A stretch of DNA of 64,000 bases. Source: Apodospora peruviana (Eukaryota > Ascomycota > Sordariomycetes > Sordariales > Lasiosphaeriaceae). Positions 11,542 to 23,022 of the stretch are shown one piece after another. The stretch is taken from the NCBI GenBank assembly GCA_033439685.1, contig JAUEDM010000001.1, positions 1,426,001 through 1,490,000 of the forward strand, in the 5' to 3' direction. The notes under the pieces were generated by a model. It made no database searches, was not told the DNA's origin, and worked only from the letters and a program-made list of their open reading frames with translations. Each line of letters starts with the position of its first letter. Positions within the stretch are counted from its first letter, which is position 1. The position numbers and the translations under genes are program-made.

Positions 11542-14378
11542 TCACCCACCACCACCACAGCCTCCGCCTCCTCCGCATCCTATTTGAAAAGAGTCAGCAT
11601 TTTATTTTTCCCTCATACAGCCGAGAGAATGAGAACATAACCAACCTCCGCCACCTCCACAACCACCGCCACCACATCCTCCTCCTCCACCACCACAACC
11701 TCCCGTACCGCCTCCATCACCTCCGCCGCATCCCTACAACAAACAAACATCTGTCAGTAATCATCTTCATCACAGACAACCATACTTCACGCAAATAAAG
11801 TAGTGAATAGGTACTCACCCCAGCACCACCACAAGCACCCGCGGCAACTCCCCCACCACAACTTCCCGCAGCACAGCTCCCCCATCCACCGCCCCCACAG
11901 CCCGCAACATACCCCGGGTACCACCCGTAATACAAGCCGGGCGTGAGCCACATGGCGTACATGTACGGACCGTAGTAGTAGTATGGATACCCCCAGTGGT
12001 CGTAGTACTCGTCGCGGGGCGGGATCTTGCGGCCTTTTTTGTCTGCCCGTTTTTGGGCTTTCGTGTACGCGTCGTCGATGCGTCTCTTGTGCAACATCGT
12101 GAGCTGCAGATGGACTCTCCGCCGAGTCTCGGCTCGCGGGTCTTTTGCCGACAGCAACGGCTGGTAGCTGGACTTGACGCTGTTGTGGGAGGAGATATGG
12201 GCCGAGTTGGACGGCGGGCAGAGCTGCGCTTCGCCTGAGGCGTGGAAGGATTCTGCGACTATTTCATTTTGGCCAGTTAGGGGGTGAAAGGACGTAAAAG
12301 ATGTAGAGTTGTGGATTACCTTTTTCTTGGTTGGACAAGCCGAATAATTTGCCTACTGGGTTGATCTTTTTTTTTTTTTTTTTTTTTGCGGTGTTAACTA
12401 GTTGACTGGTGTGTGTATGGATTGTTATTCACTTACGTGGGAAGAACGTATTGCTGTCAACATATAAGGTTAGTGATGTGCAACACGGATACCAAACTGA
12501 GACTTAGAAAGGTCGGAGATATGAGTAAGGTACGTACCCTCACAGTACCAGCAAGAGCAGGCCGAGTAAACCTCCCCATACTTTTCCTGATACTCCTTGC
12601 TCGTCCATTCAAACTGCGTCGACAGCGTATCCTCATCAATTTTGTCGTCGTGATCAACAAACTTGCCCGTCTTCTCGATGCTGTAGCCATAGTAACTAGC
12701 CGGACTCAGCTGGTGCGTGTGCCACGCGAGGTCGACGTCGAGCGTCGGCACCGCGACCTTGGTCGGGTTGGCCTGCATAATGCTGAAGAATCGCTCGTAC
12801 TTGGTCAGCAGCCGGCGCATCGTGTCCGTCGCCGAGGGGCTGTGCAGCCAGTCGATGCGGAACATTTTCTCCACAAAAATGCCCTGGCGCATCACCGCGC
12901 CGCAGAGGTCGAGCGCGAACGGGCTGAAGTTCTCCCAGTACCGCGACATCATCTTGCGGACCGAGATGCCCGCGATGGGGTTCAGCCGGTACCGTCGGCT
13001 GCCGTAGCTCGGGTTCAGGCCGTCGATCTGTCTGAGCAGCCTGTGGTCCGCGAGGATGGCCTCAATTTGGGAGCGCACGTCGTCCATGGTTGGGTTCGGC
13101 GGGCTGCCGGACGTGATGAGCCCCGTCATTCGGGTGCGGATACCATTGGCGCCGCTCTTCAGGAGGCGGTTGGGGAACGTGCGTGGGAACATCCCTCTCA
13201 GGGGGCTCGCCGACGGGACGGCTGCCGGCGATCCTGTCTTGGGTTCCAGGATAGTCCCTGGCATTGGACGGTTGCCATGCCCAAGGAGGGCTTGGACGTC
13301 TTTAACGAACTTGGAGACGGCGAGCAGTTCTTTGCGGATTGTCAAGCCGCAGCGGCATATGTACTGCAGGTCGCCATCGCCGTAGCCGTTTCCAACGAGA
13401 TTTAGTTCGCGGCCGTCAAGTGGATCGTCTTCTGGTCGTCCACATGTTGTCCAGGGGATTTGGAGATTGGTGGTGCAACGTGGACACCGGATTGTTTTCA
13501 CCATGGGGTTGTCGGCGTTCTCCCATGAGAGGCCGGTGCGAGCAACCCAGCCGGCTTTGCAGTCATCGGATACGTTGTAGTTGAAGTCGGTATCGATTGT
13601 CTTGTTGAGAATTTCCCATGGCAATCCCGTCACCCAGAAACCCCTCAGGCCGGCCAGCATGGCGTCCTCAAGAAAGCCTCGCGGGTTGAGCATATGCGTG
13701 TGCCAGACCATGAGCACGTCTAGTCAGGTGGGTTAGTTGGTACCTATGAAAAGGCAAGCCAGATCTGAACGTACCAAGCGGAGGCAGCATCTCCGGCGTC
13801 CATTTCATAACGAAGCTTGTGTCGACCGGAAATGTCAAATACGAGTTCGCCGCTTCCCCTTCCATGTCTCGCTCACGCAGCTTGAAGTGGTCCGGGGGAA
13901 GTGAATTCCACCAGGTCTCGTATCGTTCGACGGCCCGGGCAACATACAACGCCCAGCGCTTCTCGCGGATCTGGCTCAAAACGGCCAGTGTTTTATCCTG
14001 CATCTTCTCTTTGGGAGTCTTCTCATCACTGACCTTCTTATCGGGACCGGCGCCAAGTGGTTCCGGGCCGGCAAGAGTATCCCACAAGCCGAAGAGCCCA
14101 TCTGTATAGCCGACATCCTCCTTCATCGACTGAAGGGCGAACAACAGCTTCAGGTGTGCGAGGCATGTCTCGACGGTAGGATTAGAAGGCCCGCTTGACA
14201 AAGACAAGTTCTCAAAGGCGGCTGTCAAGTTGATATTGTCGCCTTCCTCTGCAGTTGGCGCCTGGGCGTCAGAGCCGTGTTCATTGTATGCAGGCGGAGG
14301 GGCCGCTTCATTGCCGGAATCGGTGGCGTTGGACGAGCCGGCGGCCCCTTTCTTGAGAAAGGAAAGGCGTTTGGACAT
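11542..14378 (-). CDS. GRDP-like (glycine-rich domain, DUF1399) protein, seven exons
   Basis: Model: exons 14378-13775, 13719-12538, 12453-12437 (17-nt microexon), 12365-12320, 12258-11819, 11733-11646 and 11579-11542, about 804 aa, with all phases consistent. Two WHTH motifs (VWHTHMLNP near residue 207 and LAWHTHQLSP near 530) are the hallmark of the GRDP-like family (Pfam PF07173, formerly DUF1399). Between them lie CxxC and CxC pairs (RCPRC, YICRCG), a possible zinc-binding knob. The last ~110 residues form a Tyr/Trp-rich stretch followed by a Gly/Cys-rich tail (GCGGGG-type runs). The last intron has a weak GTTGGT donor but a good GCTGAC branch and AAATAG acceptor; without it the protein ends at 11602 after a short unrelated tail. 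Family members are known in plants and fungi; biochemical function is unclear. Intron 3 carries a 20+ T run. Confidence 0.85.
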
Positions 14379-15919
14379 TGTGGAGTCTCTGGCAGTGGTC
14401 GTCCTTGGCGATATCACGGGTTCGGTCTTGGTGCCAAGGCAGTGAAATGAACTTAAGAAGCCGGGCTTGATGTCGAAATGCAGTTTCGGGGGGTTTGCGT
14501 TGCGGGAAAACCGGGGATAGCTCTGGTGTTAAATAAGGTATGCGGGGCAACTACCACGTGCTGCGACGGGTTTCCAGCTTCGGCCTTGGGCCTCACATTC
14601 AGAAGAAGCGCTGAACGAGAAAGATGAATTTGGCGTTCCACGAAGGTCTTTCTGGGCGTTCAAGTTCCCCCCTCCCCCCAACGCTGCGCAGTTGGTACGA
14701 GAAAGGCGGCCGTTTCTCAACTACCAGTGCAACCAAAACCGGCAGATATCTGTGGTGCTTGTATTCCAGATTAATACCTGGCAGTCACTTGCATCCTGGA
14801 TTTGTCCCAAAAACGCCTCGTCTGGGATGAACCGTTGGCGACCCTGTAGCTGCAGTAGTAGTGCATAGACAAGGCATTTTTGGTGTTCGAAGCGTCGCTG
14901 TCAAGCAGCACGTCAGATTCTGAATGACCCATCTTCGGAAGTTCAGACACTGCCCCAACGCCATCAGCTGACGGAAAACCCATCAGGATTGGATCAAGCG
15001 GAAAGATACCGCCCATTACGGAATAAGCCTACCTTAGCTGTTGGTGGCTCATCAAGCTGTCTGTCTCTCCTCGGTGACGGTTTTGGAGAAATACAAGGTG
15101 GCTTGGCGCATGTCCTTGAAGCTTGTCTCAAATGGACCCACATTAACTGTCTGTTCTCTACAGTGGTCCTAGCTGCGTCTTCCCGGTTTCAAATATTGGC
15201 TTTCAACACCAGCACCTCGAGATAGTGGCCATGACGCGTCTCGGTGTCGGTTTCGAGGTGAAGCTCCAACTACGGATACCTGTAACTGCATCAGGCTGCA
15301 TGGTGACAGCCAAGGTCGACTACCGCCGTGTCGTTCCTCGACCTCAATGATGTGGGACGAGAAAATATCTCAACACCGCGCAGCAATGCGTCGGCAAAAC
15401 GATGGAGGTCTTATTAAGTTTGGTTCCGTACAGACCATGATATCATGATTCATCCTCACGCGTCTCGAGAGTCGCATCAGACTGGACTCAGACCTCCGTC
15501 TTCCGCGAAAGACTGACGGACGGTCACAGACCTTGGACACTACAATGAACATACTGACACAGCTAGCCGTACTGCTAACTTTAGTACCCAGTTCAACTAC
15601 CTACACCGTTAACATAATAAGCCACTGATTATCTGTAAGTAATTTCATGTTTGACCTCCTACTAGTAAGGTCATCAACACTTGGTACAAATAATTCCAAA
15701 CCATCAGACGACAGCCAACAGCAATGGCGTAAATCAGGAAATGTTGCTTCCTTCGGCATAGAGCATAGAGTCATTATATCCAATCCATTTCTAACAGAAA
15801 TAGTGGGACGTCTGCCGGGACTTATTGCGAAACAGACACTCAGTCATAGTTACAATCCAACTCACTCCCTTGTATGCAGGTTTCCACAATAACCAAAATA
15901 CAAACACGCAGATCCCATA
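14379..15919. other. Intergenic region
   Basis: Promoter side of the GRDP-like gene (from 14379 up) and the 3' flank of the DUF3883 fusion gene. Only short overlapping frames; no gene or structured element that I can support. Confidence 0.5.
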
Positions 15920-17394
15920 TTAATGCCGAATGTGTACCGGAGTGTCCCCATGCACAGTCGGCATGGCAAACTCGAGAACCCGATCCTTGAGGTCCCAGGG
16001 GTTTGGGAAGAACCTCACACCTGTTTTCCTCAGGCCAACGCGGAACACGCGGGCGACTATGTACGCGTGATCGGCACTATTATTATAGTCTTGCATCTAC
16101 GGCCACGTTCTTCGTTAGCACCATCCCGCGCAAACATAAATATAGCATAACAGGTAGACTCACCATCCTGACTTGATTCGGGCTGACAAAGAAGGGCACG
16201 GCATCGCATTCCTGCTGAGTACCCTTCACCTCGAGATGGTATGTCGTCCCGGTCGACCAGCCGGGCATCAGCTGCACCCCTTCTTTCCGCAACGCATCCA
16301 GCATATAGCCGTTATGGTCCTGGTAAGTAAAGTCGGCGTACTTCCATTGTTCAAGCGGGTGGGCTTTGCTCGACCAGTTCCGGACAGAAAAATCGGGGAG
16401 GTGGTCCTGGCACCATCGGTAAATCTAAGTAGGTATCAAAGATTGTTAGGGCAACAACTTCGTGTTGGGTAGAGTTGAGCAGTGAGCACCTACATATTTC
16501 TCCCCGAGGAGTCCAATCTCCTCATGCGTCAACTTCCGCGGCCTGGGCGGCAAACAGAGCCCTACGGCCAGCACCTTCAACACAGCGCTAATGAACAAGA
16601 CCAGCAGGCTTCCCGACACGTTGCCAGCACCGCTTACGATGCCATGTATGCCTTCGTTCATGGAGAGAATCGCGCAAACCCCTGCCGCGATGGCCATCAC
16701 GGCGCTGCATAGCGAAACGACCCCGATCGCCGTCCTACCGTGGTGGTAGTCAGGATATTCAAGAAACGAAGCGATTCCGAAACTGACGAAATCAAAGAGT
16801 AAGCAGAGGACAGCCAACGCTGCGCTGGCTTTGCCCTGCACGGCCACCTTGGCTTCCTTGTCGCGGAGCTTAGAGGATGGAATGCCGCTGAGGGTATCAT
16901 TCCAAGCAGAGAGTACGGCGGTGATGACCTTTTCTTGGTTGGTGCCATTGCTGTCGAGACTTTCTCGGAGGGAGTCCTCCACAACGGCGAGGAGGTTCTG
17001 TGTGGGTGGAAAGGCGTGGCGACATTGGCTTGGGCCGGGGGCGCTCAACCTGGTGGAGTTGGAATAGACGTCACAGATGCCCGACATGCCATAGTACCAG
17101 AAGTTGGGCAGCTGCGGGTGGACAAGGTCGGATATGTCATGGGTGTTGTTGTTGGAGTCGTCGAGTTTCAAGAGTTCTTCTGCTAGCTGGGTGACATTGA
17201 CGCGGTATATGGCGAGCTCTCGCGTGGCGGGGGATGTGCATCCTAGGAGGAAGACGAAGGTTGCTGCGAGACTTACTTCGCGGTGTTAGAAGGATGTATT
17301 TAACCGGCTTCGGAAGGGATCAGATTGACTTACGAATGGCGAGGAAGACGCCGCACGCATACCACTTGGCGCATTCCCTCCGGAACCGAGTCAT
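15920..17394 (-). CDS. SUR7/PalI-like four-TM protein fused to NO VEIN C-terminal (DUF3883) domain
   Basis: Exons 17394-17334, 17275-16494, 16424-16164 and 16096-15920, about 426 aa; all phases match and donors/acceptors are canonical. Residues ~13-32, 172-192, 203-226 and 240-262 are hydrophobic helices. Between TM1 and TM2 lies an extracellular loop with a FWYYGMSGIC motif and further Cys and N-glycosylation sites, as in SUR7/PalI-type claudin-like proteins. After TM4 comes a ~140-residue cytosolic domain opening with GLLGEKYIYRW, with a candidate acidic residue at D312 and a YHLEVKGT motif at ~343-350, then FFVSPNQVRMMQDYNNSADHAYIV. This order matches the NOV_C/DUF3883 family, which is structurally linked to PD-(D/E)XK nucleases; E346 and K348 would be the core. 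Intron 2 starts inside GEKY, so the fusion depends on splicing. The combination is inferred to tether a nuclease-fold domain at a membrane; function is unknown. Confidence 0.8.
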
Positions 17395-18487
17395 GGGGCC
17401 TGGAGAACACGTGGTGGATGATGATCACGCGTGACTGTATCTTTGGACTAGGACAGGATGAACTGAACAAAACCAACGCGCACCCCGAGGTGATATGAGA
17501 TCAGACAGAAACGGTATGGCAAATGAGTTCAACGGTAATCGCGTCTGTTAAACACGGATGCCGCTTGGATGATATTTCCAGTCGGCGAGTCCCCCATGTC
17601 CAAGAGGCTCCAAGCAGGGAGAGGCTCGGAATAGCTCCCACCCCTTTACCATACATCGGACCCTTGTATTGTGCTACTAATAGCCATGCCGAGAGCTGAG
17701 GCTGAAGTATAGGGTCGGCAACGGATGGCCCCAGCGCTAATGAAACATTGACGATCGCTGCAGGATGGCTTGTCAAAGGCGTGTTTAACTTCCTGCCGTG
17801 GATGGTGGCGTTCTGCCGCGTCCGGGAGCGCTTAACCGTCGCCTCGTGATTCGCTGATATGGCGACGGTCAAGCGTGTCCCACTGTCCAGCTGCTGAAGG
17901 AGAAATCCCATAAAGTTGGTCGCGCAGGTGTGGCTTGATGCAAAGACATCGATCGGTATGCTTGAAACCGTGGCGCTCACCTTTACAATTTGAACTGCTT
18001 GGCTTTTTCAGCGCACGAGTTTAGCGCGATAATCGCAGGCCGTTAAGGTCTTCCTTGCGATTGCCGCCTGGAGATTGGAACCTTCATGAACAACCGAGTT
18101 CGATCGCAATATCTCCTGAACCTGGAAGTGCAGCAGTTCTTTTTCGTGTAGCGTAGCACGTGTCTTTCAGTCTGTTTGGTGTGATCGAGGTTGCGAGTTG
18201 CGACGGGCTCGTTTCGGAGAACCTCGGCAGTCGGTACGGCCCGGATCGGCATGGGGCCGTGGCGATTAGCAGCGGAGTTAGTGGCCACCACACAGGCGAT
18301 CATGACGTTGTCCAAGATCATCCACGATCGCAGGTTTGTAATCAAAGACCTAGAATTTAAGAAGTCAAAAAGAACCCTTCTGTGAGATCACATTACCATT
18401 TATTTACAAGACAAATGACACATCGCACAGCCTCCTCTTAAGCTTAATTATCAGCCACACAACTCAATCAGATCACCATCATCAATC
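17395..18487. other. Intergenic region with an unresolved minus-strand frame
   Basis: Between two divergent genes. The minus strand carries frames at 17501-17980 (about 159 codons, GTG-like or spliced start) and 18043-18345. They do not join into a convincing model and show no known motif, so I do not call a gene, but a fast-evolving one is possible. Confidence 0.35.
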
Positions 18488-19261
18488 ATGGCCCCCAAGG
18501 TTCTTGTCATCCTTACCTCCCACGGCCAACTCGGCAACACAGGCCACCCCACCGGTTGGTTCCTCGTAGGCAATCTCCCATCACTCATCACTCATCTCAT
18601 AGGTAGGATACGCAATCTCTAACGAAGCAACTTTTAAACACAGCCCGAACTCGCCCATCCATACGATGAATTCGTCTCCGCCGGCTTCGAAATTGTCTTT
18701 TCCTCCCCTCAAGGCGGACTTGCTCCTCTCGATCCCAAGTCGATCGAGATGTTCAAGAGCGACGAGAGTTCCGTCAACTTTTTGAACAACCACAAATCGC
18801 TGTGGGAACAGACCGACAAACTCAGCAACTACCTCGGCAAAGCCGATGAGTTCGCCGCCGTCTTTGTCCCCGGCGGCCACGGACCCATGTTTGACCTTGC
18901 CATCGACAAGACCTCTCAAAAGGTGATTGCCGAGTTTGCGGAAAAGGGTAAGGTCGTCTCGGCCGTGTGCCACGGACCGGCGGCTTTGGTCGGGGTGGAA
19001 TTGAGCGGGGGAGAGCATTTGCTCAAGGGTAAGCAGGTGACGGGGTTTTCGAACGCCGAGGAGGACCAGATGAAGCTTAGTGAAGCTATGCCGTTTATGT
19101 TGGAGACCCGCCTGAACGAGGTTTCGGAGGGAAAGTTTGTCAAGGCCGATGAGCCGTGGGGGGTAAAGGTGGTTGTGGATGGAAAGGTCATTACGGGCCA
19201 GAATCCCGCCAGTGCTAAAGGGGTCGGGGAGGCAATTGTCAAGGCTGTTAATGGTGGTTGA
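18488..19261 (+). CDS. HSP31-type DJ-1/PfpI protein (glyoxalase III-like)
   Basis: Exons 18488-18565 and 18644-19261, 231 aa. The intron separates TGHPTGWFL from PELAHPYDEF, the exact block expected at the start of HSP31-family proteins (TGxxLPExxHPY). The nucleophile elbow is SAVCHGPAAL, with Cys followed by His, and the upstream Glu of PELAHP completes the expected Glu-Cys-His triad. Length is right for yeast Hsp31-like proteins. The family detoxifies methylglyoxal to D-lactate without glutathione and has chaperone activity under stress; these roles are from family knowledge. Cytosolic; no signal peptide. A TIR element starts 30 bp past its stop codon, inside its likely 3' UTR. Confidence 0.92.
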
Positions 19262-19291
19262 GCGTATAATTAAAGCAATCGGATTGCAGAG

Positions 19292-19501
19292 TAATACACC
19301 ATTCCACGGTAAATAATCAACCTCTGGTACCTACAGGAGCCCTGGTAGTGACCCAACATGGGCTGGGAAATAATACAACAAAGCCCTCAAACTAGCTGGT
19401 AAAAGGCAGTTTCAAGCCCCAATAAGTTGATTATCGAAAGTCCAGACAGGGGGTTCTTGCAGGTACCAGAGGTTGATTATTTACCGTGGAATGGTGTATT
19501 A
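19292..19501. mobile_element. MITE-like element with perfect 41-bp terminal inverted repeats (copy 1)
   Basis: 210 bp. The left arm 19292-19332 and right arm 19461-19501 are perfect reverse complements over 41 bp, beginning TAATACACCATTCCACGG. The inner 128 bp has no ORF. TA at both ends fits a Tc1/mariner-type TA target. A diverged copy lies at 53319-53548, sharing CCATTCCACGGTAAATAAT. The size, TIRs and lack of coding make it a non-autonomous miniature transposon. It falls between the stop of the HSP31 gene and the next gene. Confidence 0.85.
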
Positions 19502-19807
19502 GTGGAATGGTACAATGGTACATTCAATATCCCAATTGGGAATGAGTTTGGCAGGCGGCACAGTGGTCACTGTCTGCCAAGTGCAGAGGTACATGGTACA
19601 CTCAATTTCCTCTTTTGGAAATATGGCACAGGCGGTCGAAAGGTCAGACCGAGTACCGAGCATCACCATCCAAGTATTAGAATCCGGACCAGCACAGATA
19701 AATCCATCCTCCTCTCGGCTCCTTGGACCCGTAATATCACACCCAGCCTACGCCAGATCATCTTACTTCCTTACAGTTCCATCTTTACCCAGGTACCTAA
19801 TTTCGAC

Positions 19808-20173
19808 ATGACGCAACAACACGGGCCAATTTTCAGCAGATTTGAGGGATCGGACGGAAAACAGACTATCGAGACTCCCTGGGCGGAGACAAACTCGAAC
19901 AACAACCGAATAGCAAACCACAAGCCAACCACATTACCACCCCCATACGCAGACGATAGGCAACAAGGTCACAATACGGGACACGGCGACGCGGAACGAA
20001 ACGTGGAGCTACCTCAAAGGTTCGCTGCCTTTGACTCGGCCAACAAGCGCAAACGCAGACGCGACATCATATGGATCGTGTCTGTTTGCCTGACTATCGC
20101 AATCCTCGGAGCCGTGCTCGGCGGCGTTCTTGGGACCACACGTGCTCGAGGTGGCTCTCAAGGCAATGAATGA
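19808..20173 (+). CDS. Small tail-anchored membrane protein
   Basis: 121 aa from the ATG at 19808 (MTQQHGPIFSRFEGSDG). The frame is open further upstream to 19427, but that extension reads through the right repeat of the MITE and a non-coding leader, so the internal start is preferred. The first ~85 residues are polar, Asn/Gln/Pro-rich. A basic cluster (ANKRKRRRD) precedes one strong hydrophobic helix (IIWIVSVCLTIAILGAVLGGVLG) and a short tail. This is a common layout of ascomycete single-pass proteins of unknown role. An N-in topology is suggested by the basic flank. Confidence 0.6.
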   Translation: MTQQHGPIFSRFEGSDGKQTIETPWAETNSNNNRIANHKPTTLPPPYADDRQQGHNTGHGDAERNVELPQRFAAFDSANKRKRRRDIIWIVSVCLTIAILGAVLGGVLGTTRARGGSQGNE

Positions 20174-21137
20174 TTGCTGCTTTCAGAGTGAAGGGGCAAC
20201 TTGATGTGGAGAGGTAGTATTTGACAGGACTTATTGAAAGGACTTGGGTCTGTCATCCTGAATAGGTGCCGAAGTGGCTCGACATCTTCGTTGGTTGGGG
20301 AGTTACACCATTGGGCATTGAGAAAGAGTTGGGATACTTTGGGGTCCAGGGTTCTGCAGATGGGCTGATCTTTGCGATATTATATCATTTGCTCTCTCTG
20401 TGTCACGCTAGAGAGTTCTCAATCCACTGCCGAACCGGCGCGCTGTCTTTGCGGCTGGGAATGACATAATTGAGAGGAGTTGAGATCGTTTGGAACTTTG
20501 GGGTCTACCGGACTGGATGGGACTAAGTGTGACTCAACGGGGACTGTTTCGACTAGGCAGCTGAGTACTTGGGGATGACACGATATCTCATTCGTCATAA
20601 ATACAAAGTTACTCCGGTGCGCGATCTACCACAGATTTGTCAAGTCATGATCATATCGGCGGCTGAACAGGCTCATCAGGAATTTCGTTCGATCTCTGGC
20701 CGTGCGGATCGGTGTGCGGAACAGTGTCATCCAAGCTCAACCAATTTATGATAAGCCAATAATCTTGTAACACCCGGGACAAGGACCATGAATCGACCGT
20801 CGAGGCATGTTATGCCGTTTGGTTATGTATCGTCCAACGATCCAACAGTGACGTTCTGGCAGTCGTTCACCCACATCGTGTACCGCTGCATTAACGCGAG
20901 CCTCTGTGCACAAACAAACAGGTACTTTTGACGTCCCCAGCAGGATGTTCCTAACAAACCTCACTGTAATCATTTTGATATCGATACACAGCTATCAGCT
21001 TCTTTGGTATGGATCATTGCCTTAGGCACTCGGGGATTTTTTTTTCTCGCACACTCTCCACGGCTTGTACATAACACCCCGGACCGACCACGTAAACCCC
21101 CAAGTATCAGCAAGACCACACGCAACTCATCGGGGAG
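20174..21137. other. Intergenic region
   Basis: Only short frames on both strands; no gene, RNA or repeat that I can support. Confidence 0.5.
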
Positions 21138-22478
21138 ATGTCTTTCCGGTCATCTTCCGCAAAGGAGCACAGTCTCACGATCCCGATCAACACGTCCAAT
21201 TATGACGACTGGCCTGAACTCATGCGTGAAGCCGAAACATTCGTCTTGGAGCATGTAACGCGGACATGCTCAGATTCGGTCGACAAAGGCTCGCCGCCTC
21301 TAACCCTGCCGACCAGAGACCCTGCCCCCACAATCACAGGAAGAACCAAACCCCTCAGGCGATTTACACTCTTCCCTCGCCTCCCTAAGGAGCTGCGAGA
21401 GTACATCTTCCTCCTCTCTGTCGACCCATTCAAGTCCAAGGCGTCGATCTGGGGCAATCTCACCGAAGATGCAAAACGAAGGACAGTAGCAAGCCAGAGA
21501 TGGTGCTTTCAGCTTAACTTGGTCGGCCGGTCCCTTCAGGAGACACACGGACGCGGGCAATTTCGCGTCCATGCCGCTCTACCAAATATGCCATGAGTCA
21601 AGAGAACTGGCGCTGACCTACTACGGTATTCCCAGCCCGCAAAGAATGCCGTTCAACCCCTTTCGTGACTCGGTTACGGTGCGTGGGGATACGTGGAACC
21701 GTGATGGGTCGGATGAGCAGTTTCCAGGATATGGCGCTGATACTGGAGGAGGAGTATTTGATGTATTCGTGTTCAAGACCGTGTGTCTAGGGCGGTACTG
21801 GGGCTCGTATCAGCACTCGGGTGACCTCGAACAGCGCGATGACGGCAGCGCAAAAATCGTGGGCCAGTATCACCGACGATTCCCACGAGGGCAGCTCCAG
21901 TGATAGCGAAGACAAGGGTGATTTCTCGGGTGTGCATTACGAGCTATGGGACGCGCCAACAACAGACATTACCAGCGAGGACCGGGTCGATCCCTCACAA
22001 TGCGCGACGGTGGGCATGCAAGTACCTTGACACGAAAGACACAGAGTACATGTGCTCTCGAATCCGGGACATTACGGTGCAGTTCGACGTTTCCTGTTAC
22101 CCAGAAAACATCGACGGTACCTACTGGGGCCCCAAGGGATGATAACGTTCGCGGGCCAATATGCTGTTGTTCTTGCAAGATACCAGCGGAGATACTAGGG
22201 CCAGGTCGTTCCTCCTTTAGCCTTGAATCCCTTTCGGCTTCTGGCCGGGTTGCTTGGGGACGAGCTGCGTAAGTTACACATCAAGATGGTTGTCTATGAC
22301 AGAGGAGGAAACCGAGGAAATGAGTCAGCAGAAGGCCAGTAATATTGTTCATGGATTGGAAATGCTGGACAGGTTCAACCTCTTGGGTCCCAAGAAGGGT
22401 GACAGGCCGTTTTTCAAGCTCGAGACGTTCCGGGTAACGGTCGCAAGAGTTGATGTCGGTGGTAATCGATGGATATGA
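21138..22478 (+). pseudogene. Decayed 2EXR-domain protein gene
   Basis: The first frame (21138-21596) contains the 2EXR signature FTLFPRLPKELREYIFLLSVD. The next conserved block expected in this family, LYQICHESRELALTYYGIP, continues in another frame from 21571, and a third and fourth frame (21821-22030, 21900-22142) carry acidic and IRDITVQFDVSCYPENIDGTY-like segments. Downstream, a frame with an in-frame TAG holds FRLLAGLLGDELRKLHIKMVVYDR. I found no splice pair that restores one frame between the first two blocks. The simplest reading is a single 2EXR gene broken by several frameshifts and stops. 2EXR proteins are a large expanded family in filamentous ascomycetes with unknown function. 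Confidence 0.6.
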
Positions 22479-23022
22479 CGTAGGAGACTACTCGCATGGT
22501 CACCCAGGCAGATCTTACCTAGCAGGCGAAGGGGGTTTAGTTGTCACAGTATATTTTTTCTTTGGGACGGCACTGACAGGAGGAGTTAGAATGCCAAAGG
22601 CTTTGTCACATGTCTGGATGAGCTCAACCGTATACAGCAAACCAAAGGTGCTCTAGCGGATTCAACACAATCAAGGGGTTTTGTTTACACTGGACGCTTG
22701 GCATTCTATACAGCCTCATAGATGTTAGCCAGTATCTTTGATTGGAAAGCTCTGATTGTACACCATACACTCTCGGTGTTCCTGTTGAATGATGACTGCA
22801 AAACCTCCACCCAACGTTCTCTGTTTGTCATTGTTGGGAAAGAAAGGCCGGATACTACGCAGCGCAGCCTCTGAAATGTGTATATAAACAATCACAAATC
22901 TCTCCGTTCAAACTGTTCGACTCTTGTCTCTGCAGTCCTGTCTTTCAAGAGCCCTTCACTCGAACAGATAAACACACACACAAACCGCTCACCAATCAAT
23001 AAGGTAATCTTACACGGCCAAA
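22479..23022. other. Intergenic region
   Basis: No ORF of note. A TATATAAA-like stretch near 22879-22887 precedes the possible small secreted protein gene at 23023. Confidence 0.4.

Noticed and set aside
12470..13717. Reading the GRDP-like exon 2 as a separate 415-codon gene
   Set aside because: The WHTH motif sits directly at its start, and a good intron links it to the exon encoding the first 201 residues.
19427..19807. N-terminal extension of the tail-anchored protein
   Set aside because: It translates the right inverted repeat of the MITE and non-coding leader.
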